From contig JAPMXV010000050.1 of assembly GCA_026936335.1 (NCBI GenBank), forward strand, positions 62,001 through 126,000: a DNA stretch of 64,000 nt, read 5' to 3'. Numbering within the stretch: the first letter of the stretch is position 1; each line of letters starts with the position of its first letter. Positions 51,501-62,110 of the stretch are shown here, one piece after another. The stretch is from Mantamonas sphyraenae (Eukaryota > CRuMs > Mantamonadidae). The notes below the pieces were generated by a model, which was given only the letters and a program-made list of their open reading frames with translations, searched no databases and was not told the origin of the DNA. Both the position numbers and the translations under genes were made by a program.

Positions 51501-54500
51501 TTGTCTGTGTCTGCACAGGACGAGTTGCGTCGTGAACGGGCTGATGAGATTGCGGCGATGGAGAAGCAACTGCAGGAAGTACGAGCGGAGGCGGATAGAC
51601 AGGTGGAGATGATCGCAGCGTTGGAAGAGGTTGCAAGGAACATGGATCCGCACGAGGAGAAAGAGTGCACACGATGCATGGGTGAGCTTGCGCTTGTTGG
51701 GGAATGGAGTGAGCATGTGGCGAAGAGCAAGGTAGAGAGCAGAAGCCAGGTTGGTGGAGACGAGTACGCGGAGGTGGATGAGGAGGGTGGAGAGTGGGCA
51801 TGGGAGGTAGAAAGGGTGGCGAGCGATGGGAAGAAGCGGCGAGGATGGCAGCTGAGCAAGATGGAAGTTGAGGGAGGAGGAGAAGAAAGCGGCCAAGGTG
51901 GGGAGAGTGGAGTTGGCCTTGGAAGCGATGGGCGTGCGGCCGTGCAGCGTCTGCGAGGCGATGTGCAGAAGGAACGGTTTGAGATTCGACGTATGCGTGC
52001 GGTTTGGCAGAAGGAAAGGTCGGAGTCGGAGGCGATGCAGGCAAGTTTGGCGGAAGAACGGCAGACGCTGGAGGCCCGTGTTGCAGAGCTTGAGAGTGAG
52101 CTGTCGGATGCACGAGCAGCGACGGAGAAGATGGCGACGGAGCTTGCGAAAGCACAGACGGCACACGAAAGTGAGGTGAAGGAGCTTGAGGCGATGCATC
52201 AGCAGCAGATGGCGACGATGGAGGCGACGGATGGCGAGGAAGCAGCGGAGGCAGCGAAGAAGCATCGTGAAGAGATGGAACGGGTGCGAGAAGAACGACG
52301 GGCGGCGTTGAAGGAGTTGGAGCGCGTTGTTGCTGAATCGAAGGCTAAGGAGGAGGAGGCGAAGCGTGCAGCTGATGAGGCAGGAAAGGCAGCACGTGTG
52401 GCAGAAGCGCGTGCAGTGGAGGAAGCCGTGATGGCCGAGCAGGTTGCAGCGAAGGAAGCACGAGAAGCACTGGAAGCGAAGAAGGCAGAAGAGCACAAGA
52501 AGGAAGTGGAAGGGATTTTGGCATCGTTGCAGAAGCTGCAGGCGCAGATGCACTCTTTGCAGAAGGATGCACAGGAGGCGCAGGAGCAGAACGACACGCT
52601 GCAAAGGTCGTTGGAGGAATATGAGGAGAGCATTGCTGTGTTGGAACAGGAGAAGGAGGTTGCGTTGAGGAAGGCGGAGGAGACGGGGCGACTGAGGGAG
52701 GAGGAGGCAGTGGCGGCTGTGAAGGAAGCGATGCGAGAAGAGCACATGGCGTATGTGTCGGATATGGAGAGGAAGTCGGAAGAGAAGGCGGAGATGGAAC
52801 GTGTGGCAGCTGTGGAAGCAGCAGTGGCCAGGACGAAGGAGGAGATGGAAGCACAGAGGGCATTGGAGGTGGAGAAAGCTGTGAAGGAGGTGAAGCAGCA
52901 GATGGAGGAGGAACATGCAGCGGCTGTTGAAGAAGCAGTGAAGGAGACCAAGAAGGAGATGGATGAACAGCATTCAGCCGAGGTGACGGCGATGCAGGAG
53001 CAGATGGCGTCGTCGTGGGCAGAAGCCGAGCAAGAGGTGACGGAGCTGCGTGTGAAGAACACCGCTCTGGAGAAGGAAAGGGGGGAGTTGAAGGAAGCTT
53101 TGGCGAGTGTAGAGTCGAAGATGGACGAAGTGGTCGTCGAACGTACGGCGATGATTGCACGACAGGATGAAGAGAGGAATAAGCAGCGTGGAATTGTGAG
53201 ACGGTTGGAGGAAGAGGCACAGGAGGAGCGGGTGGCGCAGAAGACCCGTGAGGAACAGCTGGAACAGGCGTTGAAGCAGGCTCGGGAGCGTGCGACGCGG
53301 TTGGTGGAGATTGAAGAAGCCGATGAACGACTGACAAAGGCGAACCAGGAGCTGCAGAACGAGGTGGAGGAACTGCGAGAGAAGAACGAGAAGTTGGAGA
53401 AGGAGTTGGCAGCGCAGCAAGAGATGATGGATGTGCTGCGACGCCGTCTGGATGGTGAAGGACGTGTGGGCAGGGAGGGATCGGATGCGGATGCAGAGGC
53501 GATTGCAAGTGCGTTGGCGGAGGCGAAGGAGGCTAAGCAGGCGCTGTCGAAGGCACTGTCGGAGAAGAAGATGCAGGAAGATGAAGTGTTGTCGCTCAGG
53601 GGCCAACTTGCGATGGCAGAGGAGATGTTGAATGGGGACGGAAGCGGCGGAGGAGGAGATGGAGGAGCAGCACTGCGTGTGGCGGAGCTGCAAGACAAGC
53701 TGGGCAACCTGGAGACGATGAAACGACAACTGGAAGAACGTGTGGCGGAGCTGGAGAGTGAGGGTGGTGTGAAGAGGACGATGGAGGAGACGCAGGCGGA
53801 AGCGTTGGATGCAGTGCAGCAGGAGCTTGCGGCGGTGCAGACACGATGCAACGAGCTGGAAGATGAGCGAGAGGCGGCGGAGAAGAGCATGGCGTCGCTT
53901 TCGGAGCAACTGCGTGTGTCGGAAGAGGAACGCAGGTCGATGACATCGCAACTGTTGTCACTGAGCAGTGTGGGGGTGGATGAGAGTGGGGATGGGGAGA
54001 GTGTGGGTGGAGAGAGCAGAGTGAGTGTGGCGGAGATGTCGCAGGCGTTTGAAGAGGCGGATATGGAGGTGCAGAAGATGAGGGGAGAAGTGCAGGAGAT
54101 GGCAGCAGAGGTGGAGAAGGCAAGAGAGGAGCGGGATGAGGCGTTGGCGCGTGTGGCGCGTGTGGAAGCTGGACGCAAGGAGGAGACAGAAGGCCTGATG
54201 GGACAGGTGGACGAGTTGCAACGTGCACTGGTGGTTGCCGAGCAGAAGGTTGGGCATGTGGACACGGAAGCAAGTGAAGGTGAAGTGGAGACACAACGGG
54301 TGAAGGAGCTGGAAGAGACTGTGCGGGAGCTTGCAGAGGAGAAGAAGCGTGCTGTGGAGGAAGCGCGAAGGTTTGAAGAGATGATGGCGACGGTGGTGCG
54401 TGCTCAGGAGGAAGTTGGAGACGAGGATGGGAGTGGGGAGAGTGGGAAAGAGAAGGATGGGGAGACGGAGACACGGGCAAGCACAGAACTGCAGGCACAG

Positions 54501-57500
54501 ATGGCGGAACTGTCGCGTCTGCTTCAAGGAAGGAGTGCACACATGGAGGCGATTGAGGCTGAGCGTGTGCGACTGGAGAAGGAGCTGGCAGCGCAGCAAG
54601 AGATGATGGATGTGCTGCGACGCCGTCTGGATGGTGAAGGACGTGTGGGCAGGGAGGGATCGGGTGCGGATGCAGAGGCGATTGCAAGTGCGTTGGCGGA
54701 GGCGAAGGAGGCTAAGCAGGCGCTGTCGAAGGCACTGTCGGAGAAGAAGATGCAGGAAGATGAAGTGTTGTCGCTCAGGGGCCAACTTGCGATGGCAGAG
54801 GAGATGTTGAATGGGGACGGAAGCGGCGGAGGAGGAGATGGAGGAGCAGCACTGCGTGTGGCGGAGCTGCAAGACAAGCTGGGCAATCTGGAGACGATGA
54901 AACGACAACTGGAAGAACGTGTGGCGGAGCTGGAGAGTGAGGGTAGTGTGAAGAGGACGATGGAGGAGACGCAGGCGGAAGCGTTGGATGCAGTGCAGCA
55001 GGAGCTTGCGGCGGTGCAGACACGATGCAACGAGCTGGAAGATGAGCGAGAGGCGGCGGAGAAGAGCATGGCGTCGCTTTCGGAGCAACTGCGTGTGTCG
55101 GAAGAGGAACGCAGGTCGATGACATCGCAACTGTTGTCACTGAGCAGTGTGGGGTGGATGAGAGTGGGGATGGGGAGAGTGTGGGTGGAGAGAGCAGAGT
55201 GAGTGTGGCGGAGATGTCGCAGGCGTTTGAAGAGGCGGATATGGAGGTGCAGAAGATGAGGGGAGAAGTGCAGGAGATGGCAGCAGAGGTGGAGAAGGCA
55301 AGAGAGGAGCGGGATGAGGCGTTGGCGCGTGTGGCGCGTGTGGAAGCTGGACGCAAGGAGGAGACAGAAGGCCTGATGGGACAGGTGGACGAGTTGCAAC
55401 GTGCACTGGTGGTTGCCGAGCAGCAGGTGGGCATGTGGACACGGAAGCAAGTGAAGGTGAAGTGGAGACACAACGGGTGAAGGAGCTGGAAGAGACTGTG
55501 CGGGAGCTTGCAGAGGAGAAGAAGCGTGCTGTGGAGGAAGCGCGAAGGTTTGAAGAGATGATGGCGACGGTGGTGCGTGCTCAGGAGGAAGTTGGAGACG
55601 AGGATGGGAGTGGGGAGAGTGGGAAAGAGAAGGATGGGGAGACGGAGACACGGGCAAGCACAGAACTGCAGGCACAGATGGCGGAACTGTCGCGTCTGCT
55701 TCAAGGAAGGAGTGCACACATGGAGGCGATTGAGGCTGAGCGTGTGCGACTGGAGAAGGAGCTGGCAGCGCAGCAAGAGATGAAGGATGTGCTGCGACGC
55801 CGTCTGGATGGTGAAGGACGTGTGGGCAGGGAGGGATCGGGTGCGGATGCGGATGCAGAGGCGATTGCAAGTGCGTTGGCGGAGGCGAAGGAGGCTAAGC
55901 AGGCGCTGTCGAAGGCACTGTCGGAGAAGAAGATGCAGGAAGATGAAGTGTTGTCGCTCAGGGGCCAACTTGCGATGGCAGAGGAGATGTTGAATGGGAC
56001 GGAAGCGGGCGGAGGAGGAGATGGAGGAGCAGCACTGCGTGTGGCGGAGCTGCAAGACAAGCTGGGCAACCTGGAGACGATGAAACGACAACTGGAAGAA
56101 CGTGTGGCGGAGCTGGAGAGTGAGGGTGGTGTGAAGAGGACGATGGAGGAGACGCAGGCGGAAGCGTTGGATGCAGTGCAGCAGGAGCTTGCGGCGGTGC
56201 AGACACGATGCAACGAGCTGGAAGATGAGCGAGAGGCGGCGGAGAAGAGCATGGCGTCGCTTTCGGAGCAACTGCGTGTGTCGGAAGAGGAACGCAGGTC
56301 GATGACATCGCAACTGTTGTCACTGAGCAGTGTGGGGGTGGATGAGAGTGGAGATGGGGAGAGTGTGGGTGGAGAGAGCAGAGTGAGTGTGGCGGAGATG
56401 TCGCAGGCGTTTGAAGAGGCGGATATGGAGGTGCAGAAGATGAGGGGAGAAGTGCAGGAGATGGCAGCAGAGGTGGAGAAGGCAAGAGAGGAGCGGGATG
56501 AGGCGTTGGCGCGTGTGGCGCGTGTGGAAGCTGGACGCAAGGAGGAGACAGAAGGCCTGATGGGACGAGTGGACGAGTTGCAACGTGCACTGGCTGCCAA
56601 AGAGAGCAGTGACAAGAATGTGGATCGATTGGCCCAGGAGGTGAAGAAATCCAAGCAGCAGTTGTCTATGGTAATGGCAGAGAAGATGAGGCAAGAGGAC
56701 GAATTGAGCACGCTGAGGCTCCAGCTGAAGTATGTCGAAGAAGCCGGGGGTGGCGGTGAATCCCTGCACGTGGGTGAACTTGAAGGCAAAGTGGCCAATC
56801 TGACGTCGCAGGTTGCGCTGGCGGAGATCACACGCAAGGAGTATGAAGAAATGGTGACGATTGCCAACCAGGCGGCAAAGGCTGCCGATGAAGATGCTGC
56901 GGAACTGAGACGTGAGCTGGCAGACGCCGAGTTGCGATGTCGTCAACTGGAGGAAGAACGAAGCATTTTGGCATCACAATTGTCGTTGGTGACGGGAAAT
57001 GATGAGGATGCCGACGTGCTGGAGATGGCGAGTGCAATTGTGATGGAGGTGGAGGAGCAACGCGTGGTTGTGGAGCGCATTGAAAGGGAGCACCTTGCAG
57101 GAGGTGAGGCGAGGGAGAACAAGGAGGAGGTGGAGAGGTTGCGTATGCAGGTGAAGGAGCTGGAGAATAGCTGCGCAAGGGCAGAGGAACATGTGCACAA
57201 GATGGAGATGGTGGACCAGACCCTGAGGAGTTCACTGGCAAGTCACGAAGATGCGGTGAGGGATCTGAGGGAACGTCTGCAGGAGCGAGACGAGGCATTG
57301 GCGGCGTTGCGAGAACTGGTGTCTGTGGAAACGACGCGAACCGTGGATGTGAAGATCGAGGAGTTTGACGTGGAAGGGGACGGTGGAGCAGAGTTGGTGA
57401 GCTCCCTGAAACTGCGGTTGGCATCGTTGACGATAGCAATGTCGGATCTGGAGCGACAGAACAAGTATCTGGACGAGGAGGTGGAGCGCACGAAGGAGCT

Positions 57501-57663
57501 GCACAGGCGAACGCTGGACATTGCAACAAGCCACATCGATGAGCTGGAACTGCGCTCTCAAAACCTGGAACAGTCGCTGGAACAGTCGCTCAACATGAAC
57601 GAGTCGCGATCGTCAGTGCTGGAGTGGTCAGAGTCTGTGCAGATCGAGGAGATTGACGAGTAG
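24538..57663 (+). CDS. Giant repetitive coiled-coil protein, about 10,950 residues (four frame disruptions)
   Basis: Start ATG 24538 (MSDTLGALANAWADPTRK). Exons 24538-24614, 24701-24774 and 24946-57663. Intron 2 (171 bases, GTGCGT, internal CTGAC, CACAG) keeps the frame, so it may instead be coding. Almost the whole product is Glu/Lys/Ala/Gln/Leu-rich predicted coiled coil with no signal peptide or membrane segment. Blocks in order: unique N-terminus, a 15-residue repeat array (27038-29335), a first copy of the ARNMDPHEE module (about 29520), unique coiled coil, 14-residue repeats with a six-copy module (31980-35950), six very long super-repeats (36-53 kb), three 393-residue repeats (53.4-56.6 kb) and a unique C-terminus ending QIEEIDE. 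Size and composition recall golgins, rootletin-type and other cytoskeletal scaffolds, but I recognise no family. Frame breaks near 45003, 49308, 55152 and 55428 disrupt an otherwise continuous reading. Confidence 0.75.
27038..29335 (+). repeat. 45-base (15-residue) tandem repeat, about 51 copies
   Basis: Two alternating unit types, one ending KKQALMKLEEEKDAE and one ending QRKAVAAVEEEKEAE, are mixed irregularly. Every unit is 15 codons. Copies differ by a few synonymous or conservative changes (GAT/GAC, CTG/CTT, GGG/GAG). Confidence 0.95.
31977..35950 (+). repeat. 42-base (14-residue) tandem repeats interleaved with a six-copy module
   Basis: The 14-residue unit is of the type VTKQLADVTEEKEA. 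A non-repetitive module beginning ATKASKVRSEEAL recurs at 32241, 32787, 33417, 34005, 34635 and 35349. The spacings of 546, 630, 588, 630 and 714 are all exact multiples of 42. Confidence 0.95.
45001..45006 (+). other. Apparent 2-base insertion (GA duplication) in super-repeat 4
   Basis: Other copies read GGTGGAGACGAG; this one reads GGTGGAGAGACGAG, ending the frame at 45056. The continuation is intact in a different frame. Confidence 0.85.
49306..49308 (+). other. Apparent 1-base insertion (G) in super-repeat 5
   Basis: Other copies read GCACTGGAAGCG; this one reads GCACTGGGAAGCG. The frame then terminates at 49459, while the proper sequence continues in another frame. Confidence 0.85.
55149..55154 (+). 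other. Apparent 1-base deletion in a G run, second 1,179-base copy
   Basis: Copies 1 and 3 read GTGTGGGGGTGGATGAG; here one G is missing. Confidence 0.85.
55422..55430 (+). other. Apparent 1-base deletion, second 1,179-base copy
   Basis: Copy 1 reads GAGCAGAAGGTTGGGCATG; here the sequence is GAGCAGCAGGTGGGCATG, one base shorter with one substitution. The frame to the true stop at 57663 resumes here. Confidence 0.8.
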
Positions 57664-57709
57664 AAATAGTGCGATCTTGGAATGCGCTCAACCCGACAAA
57701 CAAAAACCG

Positions 57710-59017
57710 ATGAAGACCCAATTTGTGATCTTTGCACTGCTTGTGGCCGTTGTGGCTGCATCGTCGCTGCGTGTGCCGCTGAGCACCATGCAGGCGTCGG
57801 ACAAGTCGAAGGAGATGTTCATGAGCAAGCTGCGCATGCATCAAGAGCAGCTGCCGATTGTGGCAGCCATGAGCCAGGAGGCCCGTGTGGCCCGCTCTAT
57901 GCAGGGCGGCACGTGGCGCCAGAAGCTGATCAACTTTGAGGTGAGTGGAATGAGGAAAAGGGGCCGGGAGCAGCGGGAGGTGGGAGTACACGCGATTGGC
58001 CGTTTCGGCGTTTTTCGAGAAAGGCGCGTGTACTGACTCGTGTGGACTGTGCGGTGGGACGGCAATTGGGAATGGGGTGGACACTGAGTACAGGAGCTGC
58101 AGTACTACGGCCCGATCACGATCGGTGAGCCTGCGCAGTCGTTCAAGGTTGTGTTTGACACGGGCTCGTCCAACCTGTGGATTCCGTCGAAGAACTGCAC
58201 GGACGCAGCGTGCGAGGACCACCAGCGCTACGACCACAGCGCGAGCAACACGTACCAGGCCAACGGCACTGCTTTCAGCATCCAGTACGGCACGGGCTCC
58301 GTGGCAGGCTTCCTGTCGACGGACACTGTGACCGTGGCCGGCAGCGCTGCGATTGAGGCGCAGACGTTTGGCGAGGCGACGACGATGGCCTCGTTCTTCA
58401 CCAACACGGTGCCCGATGGAATTCTGGGTCTGGCGTTCCGCAGCATTGCGAACGACGACGTGGAGACTCCGTTTGACAACATGGTGAAGCAGGGTCTTGT
58501 GCAGAACGCCCAGTTTGGCGTGTACCTGTCGCCCACGAGCGGCGACTCGTCGTCGGAGATCCTCTTTGGCGGCGCCGACTCGAGCCTGTACTCGGGCGAC
58601 CTGCACCGCGTGCCTCTGACGCGCGAGCTGTACTGGCTGTTTGATCTGGATGGCGTGAACGCTGGTGGTGTGTCTCTGTGCGGCAGTGGCAGCCCCTGCC
58701 AGGCGATTGCCGACACCGGCACGTCGCTGATTGCGGGTCCGTCGGCTCAGGTGGCTCAGCTGCAGCAGCAGGTGAACGTGAGCTCGGACTGCTCCAACCT
58801 GGACTCTCTGCCCAACCTGACCTTCACCCTGGCCGGCAAGGACTTTGTGCTGACCCCGAACCAGTACGTGCTGAAGCTTCAGGGCCAGTGCATCACTGGC
58901 GTGCAGGGCATCGACCTGCCCGAGCCCCTGTGGATTCTGGGCGACGTCTTCCTCCGCGTGTACTACTCTGTGTACGACGCCCAGGACCAGAGCGTGTCGT
59001 TTGCCACCGCCAACTGA
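57710..59017 (+). CDS. Pepsin/cathepsin D-like aspartic protease (family A1)
   Basis: Two exons, 57710-57940 and 58094-59017, give 384 residues. The intron has donor GTGAGT and a CTGAC motif. Residues 1-18 are a signal peptide (MKTQFVIFALLVAVVAAS); residues about 19-75 are an activation propeptide with basic residues. The mature part begins near ELQYYGPITIGEP. The two catalytic motifs are present, FDTGSSNLWIP with D99 and IADTGTSLIAGP with D284, as are the flap motif IQYGTGSVAG and the C-terminal WILGDVFLRVYYSVYD. Cys residues fit the usual disulfide pairs (CTDAAC, CGSGSPC). Likely a lysosomal or secreted acid endopeptidase synthesised as a zymogen. The ATG lies only 46 bases after the giant gene's stop on the same strand. 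Confidence 0.95.
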
Positions 59018-59182
59018 GCGTTGAGCACTTTGTGAATGAAATGCACCAAGACACTCTGTACTGTTGGGCGTCAATCATCATCATCCATACACACGCTGCA
59101 TCACTGGCACCCACTCTTTCGCGATGGGCCAGCAAATCAAAAGAAACAACAACCCTCGGGAATCCCTCGCCGCGCTTCGCAA

Positions 59183-61859
59183 ATGTCCGCGTTGGAGATG
59201 GACACCTTGTCGTCGCGACACAAGGAGAGGACCAAGCGCAGGATGACGTCGGATGACGACGATATGTCGACGCGTGCGGCAGCCGGGAGTGTACGAGCCA
59301 AACGGGACGTCGAGGTGTTGAAGGAAGCCGATCGGCTGGTCCGAGCACGCAGCCGATCCGCAATCAAGATCGAATCCATCGACCAGTACACGACACAGAA
59401 GAAGCAAAAGCTGACCATCAGGTGAGTCAAAGCCGGGGAAAGGGGGGGTGGGGGGGCTGTGGCGACGGGAAGGGGGAGCAAAAAGGAGGGGGCTGTGCTG
59501 ACGCGGTTCGGCTCTGGAAACACACAGCGCGGCGTTTGCCTTTATGTCGCCTGCACGGCTGGACAACCTTGTGCGCAAGCGCAACGTGTGGCTGAACATC
59601 AATGCCATCACTGCACTGATGCTATTCATTGTGGAGGTGGGTTTGCCACAGCTGGCGCGGAAGGTTGCGAGAGATGGATGTGGGTGGGAGTTCGCTGACG
59701 CGCCGTACGGGGATAAACACACCACCGCTGCTGGCAGATCGAGCTGGCTTACATCAAGGTGGAGTGGTACATCACCGAGGGGATGAAGCTTGTGATTTCG
59801 GTGATGACAATGATCCTGTGTAGGTTGTGAGCAAGAGAGAGCGCATAGAAAAGCGAGCGGGCCGTTTGAGACGCGCGCGTTTCGGAGAAGGCTGCTCTGA
59901 CACGAAAGCACGATTTGGGGTGCGGAGGGAGACAGTGATGCAGCTGTGGTCGTACTATCACTTCCAGGTGCTGATCCAAGCGAGCGAATGGAAGATCAAC
60001 AAGAAGGTGGAGCTTCGTGGTGAAAAGCAGCTGTTCCGGACTTTCCTGCTCGAAGTTGCCCTCTGCGTCATTCACCCGATACCCTTCCTGGTGCCAGACT
60101 GGGTGGGCATCTTTATGTTTCTGCGCCTTTATTTGGTAGTGCGGCTGGTGCGAGACAACAACATCACATACAAGCTGCGCGGCGAGCTGGCACGGCATCT
60201 GTAGGTGGCGCGGCGGAGCGGAGCAGAGCGCGATGTTGCCTCACCTCCCAAATTGGGAAGGCAGCGGCCACAGCTGGAGAGCTGAGGAGAGAAGCTGACA
60301 CGGAGCATGGGGCATACTACACGCACGCATCACTCCACACGCATGCACACACGCATCCACACGCAAACACAACGCACACAGGCAGCAGAACAGGAGCATG
60401 CTCCTTCCGCCAAAGCACAACTGGCGGCTGACGCTCAAGGCGCTGTTTCAGGTGAGTAGAACAGAAGACGAAAGGAAGACGAGTGTGTGCAACAGAAACA
60501 GCAGGCAATGAGGGGACATACGCTGACGCAGGTGGTGTGTGTGCAGACGAAATCGGTCAAGACGGTTGTGTTCTTCTCGCTGCTGCTGATCCTGTCGCTG
60601 GCGTTTGCCATGCACATTGTGGAGCGAGATGCCAATCCCGTGTTTAACGACTTTTTCGTGGTGATCTACTACGTGACCATCACCATCACAAGCGTCGGGT
60701 TTGGAGATGTGCAGGCCAAGAGCCCGTACGGGCGACTGATGTCGATGGTAAGCGTGGAGAGAGCTCGGGGGGACATGTGGCAAAAGGAGCAACACTGACA
60801 CGAGAGAGGGGATGGCACGTGGCACGCGTTGGACAGATCATTGCCATCTCTGGGGTGTTTGTGGCGTCGCTGCTGGTGGCTGTGTTGGCCAAGACGTTGG
60901 AGCTGAAACGGCATCAAAAGTACGCGGTGGCATGGGTGGCACTGCAGCACAGGTCGCGCAAGTACAAAGAACAGAGTGCGGTGTGTATTGCGCTGGCGTG
61001 GAAGTGGCACGACATGAAGAAGCGGAAGCGAGCGTGTTCGGCGTACGACGAGACGAACCTCGTGCGGCTGACGACAGCAAGTGAGGTGTACCATCTGAAT
61101 CTGTTGCACTCTCTGCGGAATCACCGACGCATTCGCAAGCTTGTGGGACTGCTCAAGCTGGACGTCAAGGATTACACTCTGGAAGCGGTCAACTCAATCA
61201 ACCGCAAGGTGGACAATTTGGAGGAGCAGATGTCGCAGAAACTGGCACAGCTGGATGCACTGAACCTGAGGCTGCGTGAGGTGCTGGAGAACCAGGCTGA
61301 AATGATGGCAAAACTGGGTGTAGAGACAGGACGCGGGGCGCTGACGACGGCCAACGTGACGCGGCTGAGCAAACAGATGGAAGCACGAGACGGAGAGGAA
61401 GAATCGTCGCGAAAGGCGGCACGAGGAAGCATGACGCAGTCGATGCTGCAGAAACAGCAGCAAGAGTGGCTGGAGTATCAGCGGAAGTACGCAGAGTGGG
61501 AGAAGCAGCAGCGAGCGTACGAGGAGCGGCAGGCACGACGCGCAAGCCAGAGGCTATCCACGGTGGAAACCAACAAGGCAGAGGGAGGCGCGGTGGAGAA
61601 GCGTGAATGGAGTGATGCACAGGCCGAGGCGCGTGGGAACAAGGAAGCGGACCACGTGGTGCCGGGCACAGAGACAGAAGGGGGTCGCCCCGTGTCAAGC
61701 ATGCAGCGTGTATACAGCGCTATCGAGGTGGACCGATTGCCAGCTGGAACGTCTGCTGCAGGGTTGCGAACAGACGCGGACACGCCGCCGCCGCCGCCAC
61801 CTGCAGAGGGCTTTTCGGACGACGACGACGAAGATGACGCCGACGATCAGCGGGATTGA
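59183..61859 (+). CDS. SK-type (KCNN-like) potassium channel subunit
   Basis: Seven exons, 59183-59421, 59528-59636, 59738-59819, 59936-60200, 60382-60451, 60547-60747 and 60837-61859, join in frame to 662 residues. Membrane segments: S1 about 102-122, S2 132-150, S3 176-196, S4 200-216 (FLRLYLVVRLV), S5 259-280, pore helix and filter SVGFGD at 304-309, S6 323-342. The S4 sequence, the GFG filter and the post-S6 run LAKTLELKRHQK resemble small/intermediate-conductance calcium-activated channels (SK: VARKLELTKAEKH). Residues 347-400 contain basic amphipathic helices (AVCIALAWKWHDMKKRKRA) in the place of the SK calmodulin-binding domain. About 250 further residues form coiled coil, then a Q/E-rich tail ending in a Pro-run and acidic stretch. 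Expected role: calcium-dependent potassium efflux at a membrane, as a tetramer. Confidence 0.85.
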
Positions 61860-62110
61860 GAGCAGGATTGAGAGCAGGCACAGTGACAAAAGAACAGGAG
61901 AAGATGTGGATGAGATGGAATGATGGAATGAACCCGGCGACAGCCTTGCCAACCAAAAAAAAACCAACCAACCTTTCGGAACCCCCGCAGCATCTTCTTC
62001 GCTGCTCAACCTATCAACTCCAAACCAGACCGAACACCAATTGCGGAAAACAATTCGCTGTTTTGACTCTGGGATTGACACGAAAAGCAAGAGAGAAGAG
62101 AAGAATCAAG
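61860..62110. other. Intergenic region, 251 bases
   Basis: Holds the 3' end of the channel gene and the promoter of the downstream basic-protein gene. An A-run (about 61958-61967) is the only notable element. Confidence 0.4.

Larger units (their letters stand above)
35950..53400 (+). repeat. Six tandem super-repeats of about 2.6-3.6 kb in the giant gene
   Basis: The landmark ARNMDPHEEKEC has its ATG at 36162, 38811, 41997, 44886, 48476 and 51642. Each super-repeat holds a conserved part with CxxC (KECTRCMGELALVGEWSEHV), an Arg/Lys coiled coil, a variable array of 16-17 residue EEAVKEAKKEMEEQHAVA-type units and a variable number of 14-residue units. Conserved parts are almost identical between copies. 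Confidence 0.95.
53400..56590 (+). repeat. Three tandem copies of a 1,179-base (393-residue) unit
   Basis: The landmark LAAQQEM occurs at 53409, 54588 and 55765. The first interval is 1,179 bases and the second is 1,177, the difference being the two deletions below. The third copy diverges after about 56590 into the unique C-terminus. Confidence 0.9.

Noticed and set aside
59036-59182. Upstream in-frame extension of the potassium channel (first ATG at 59036)
   Set aside because: Possible, but the translation (His/Ser-rich, no conservation expected) begins 19 bases after the protease stop. ATG 59183 leaves a more plausible 165-base intergenic region.
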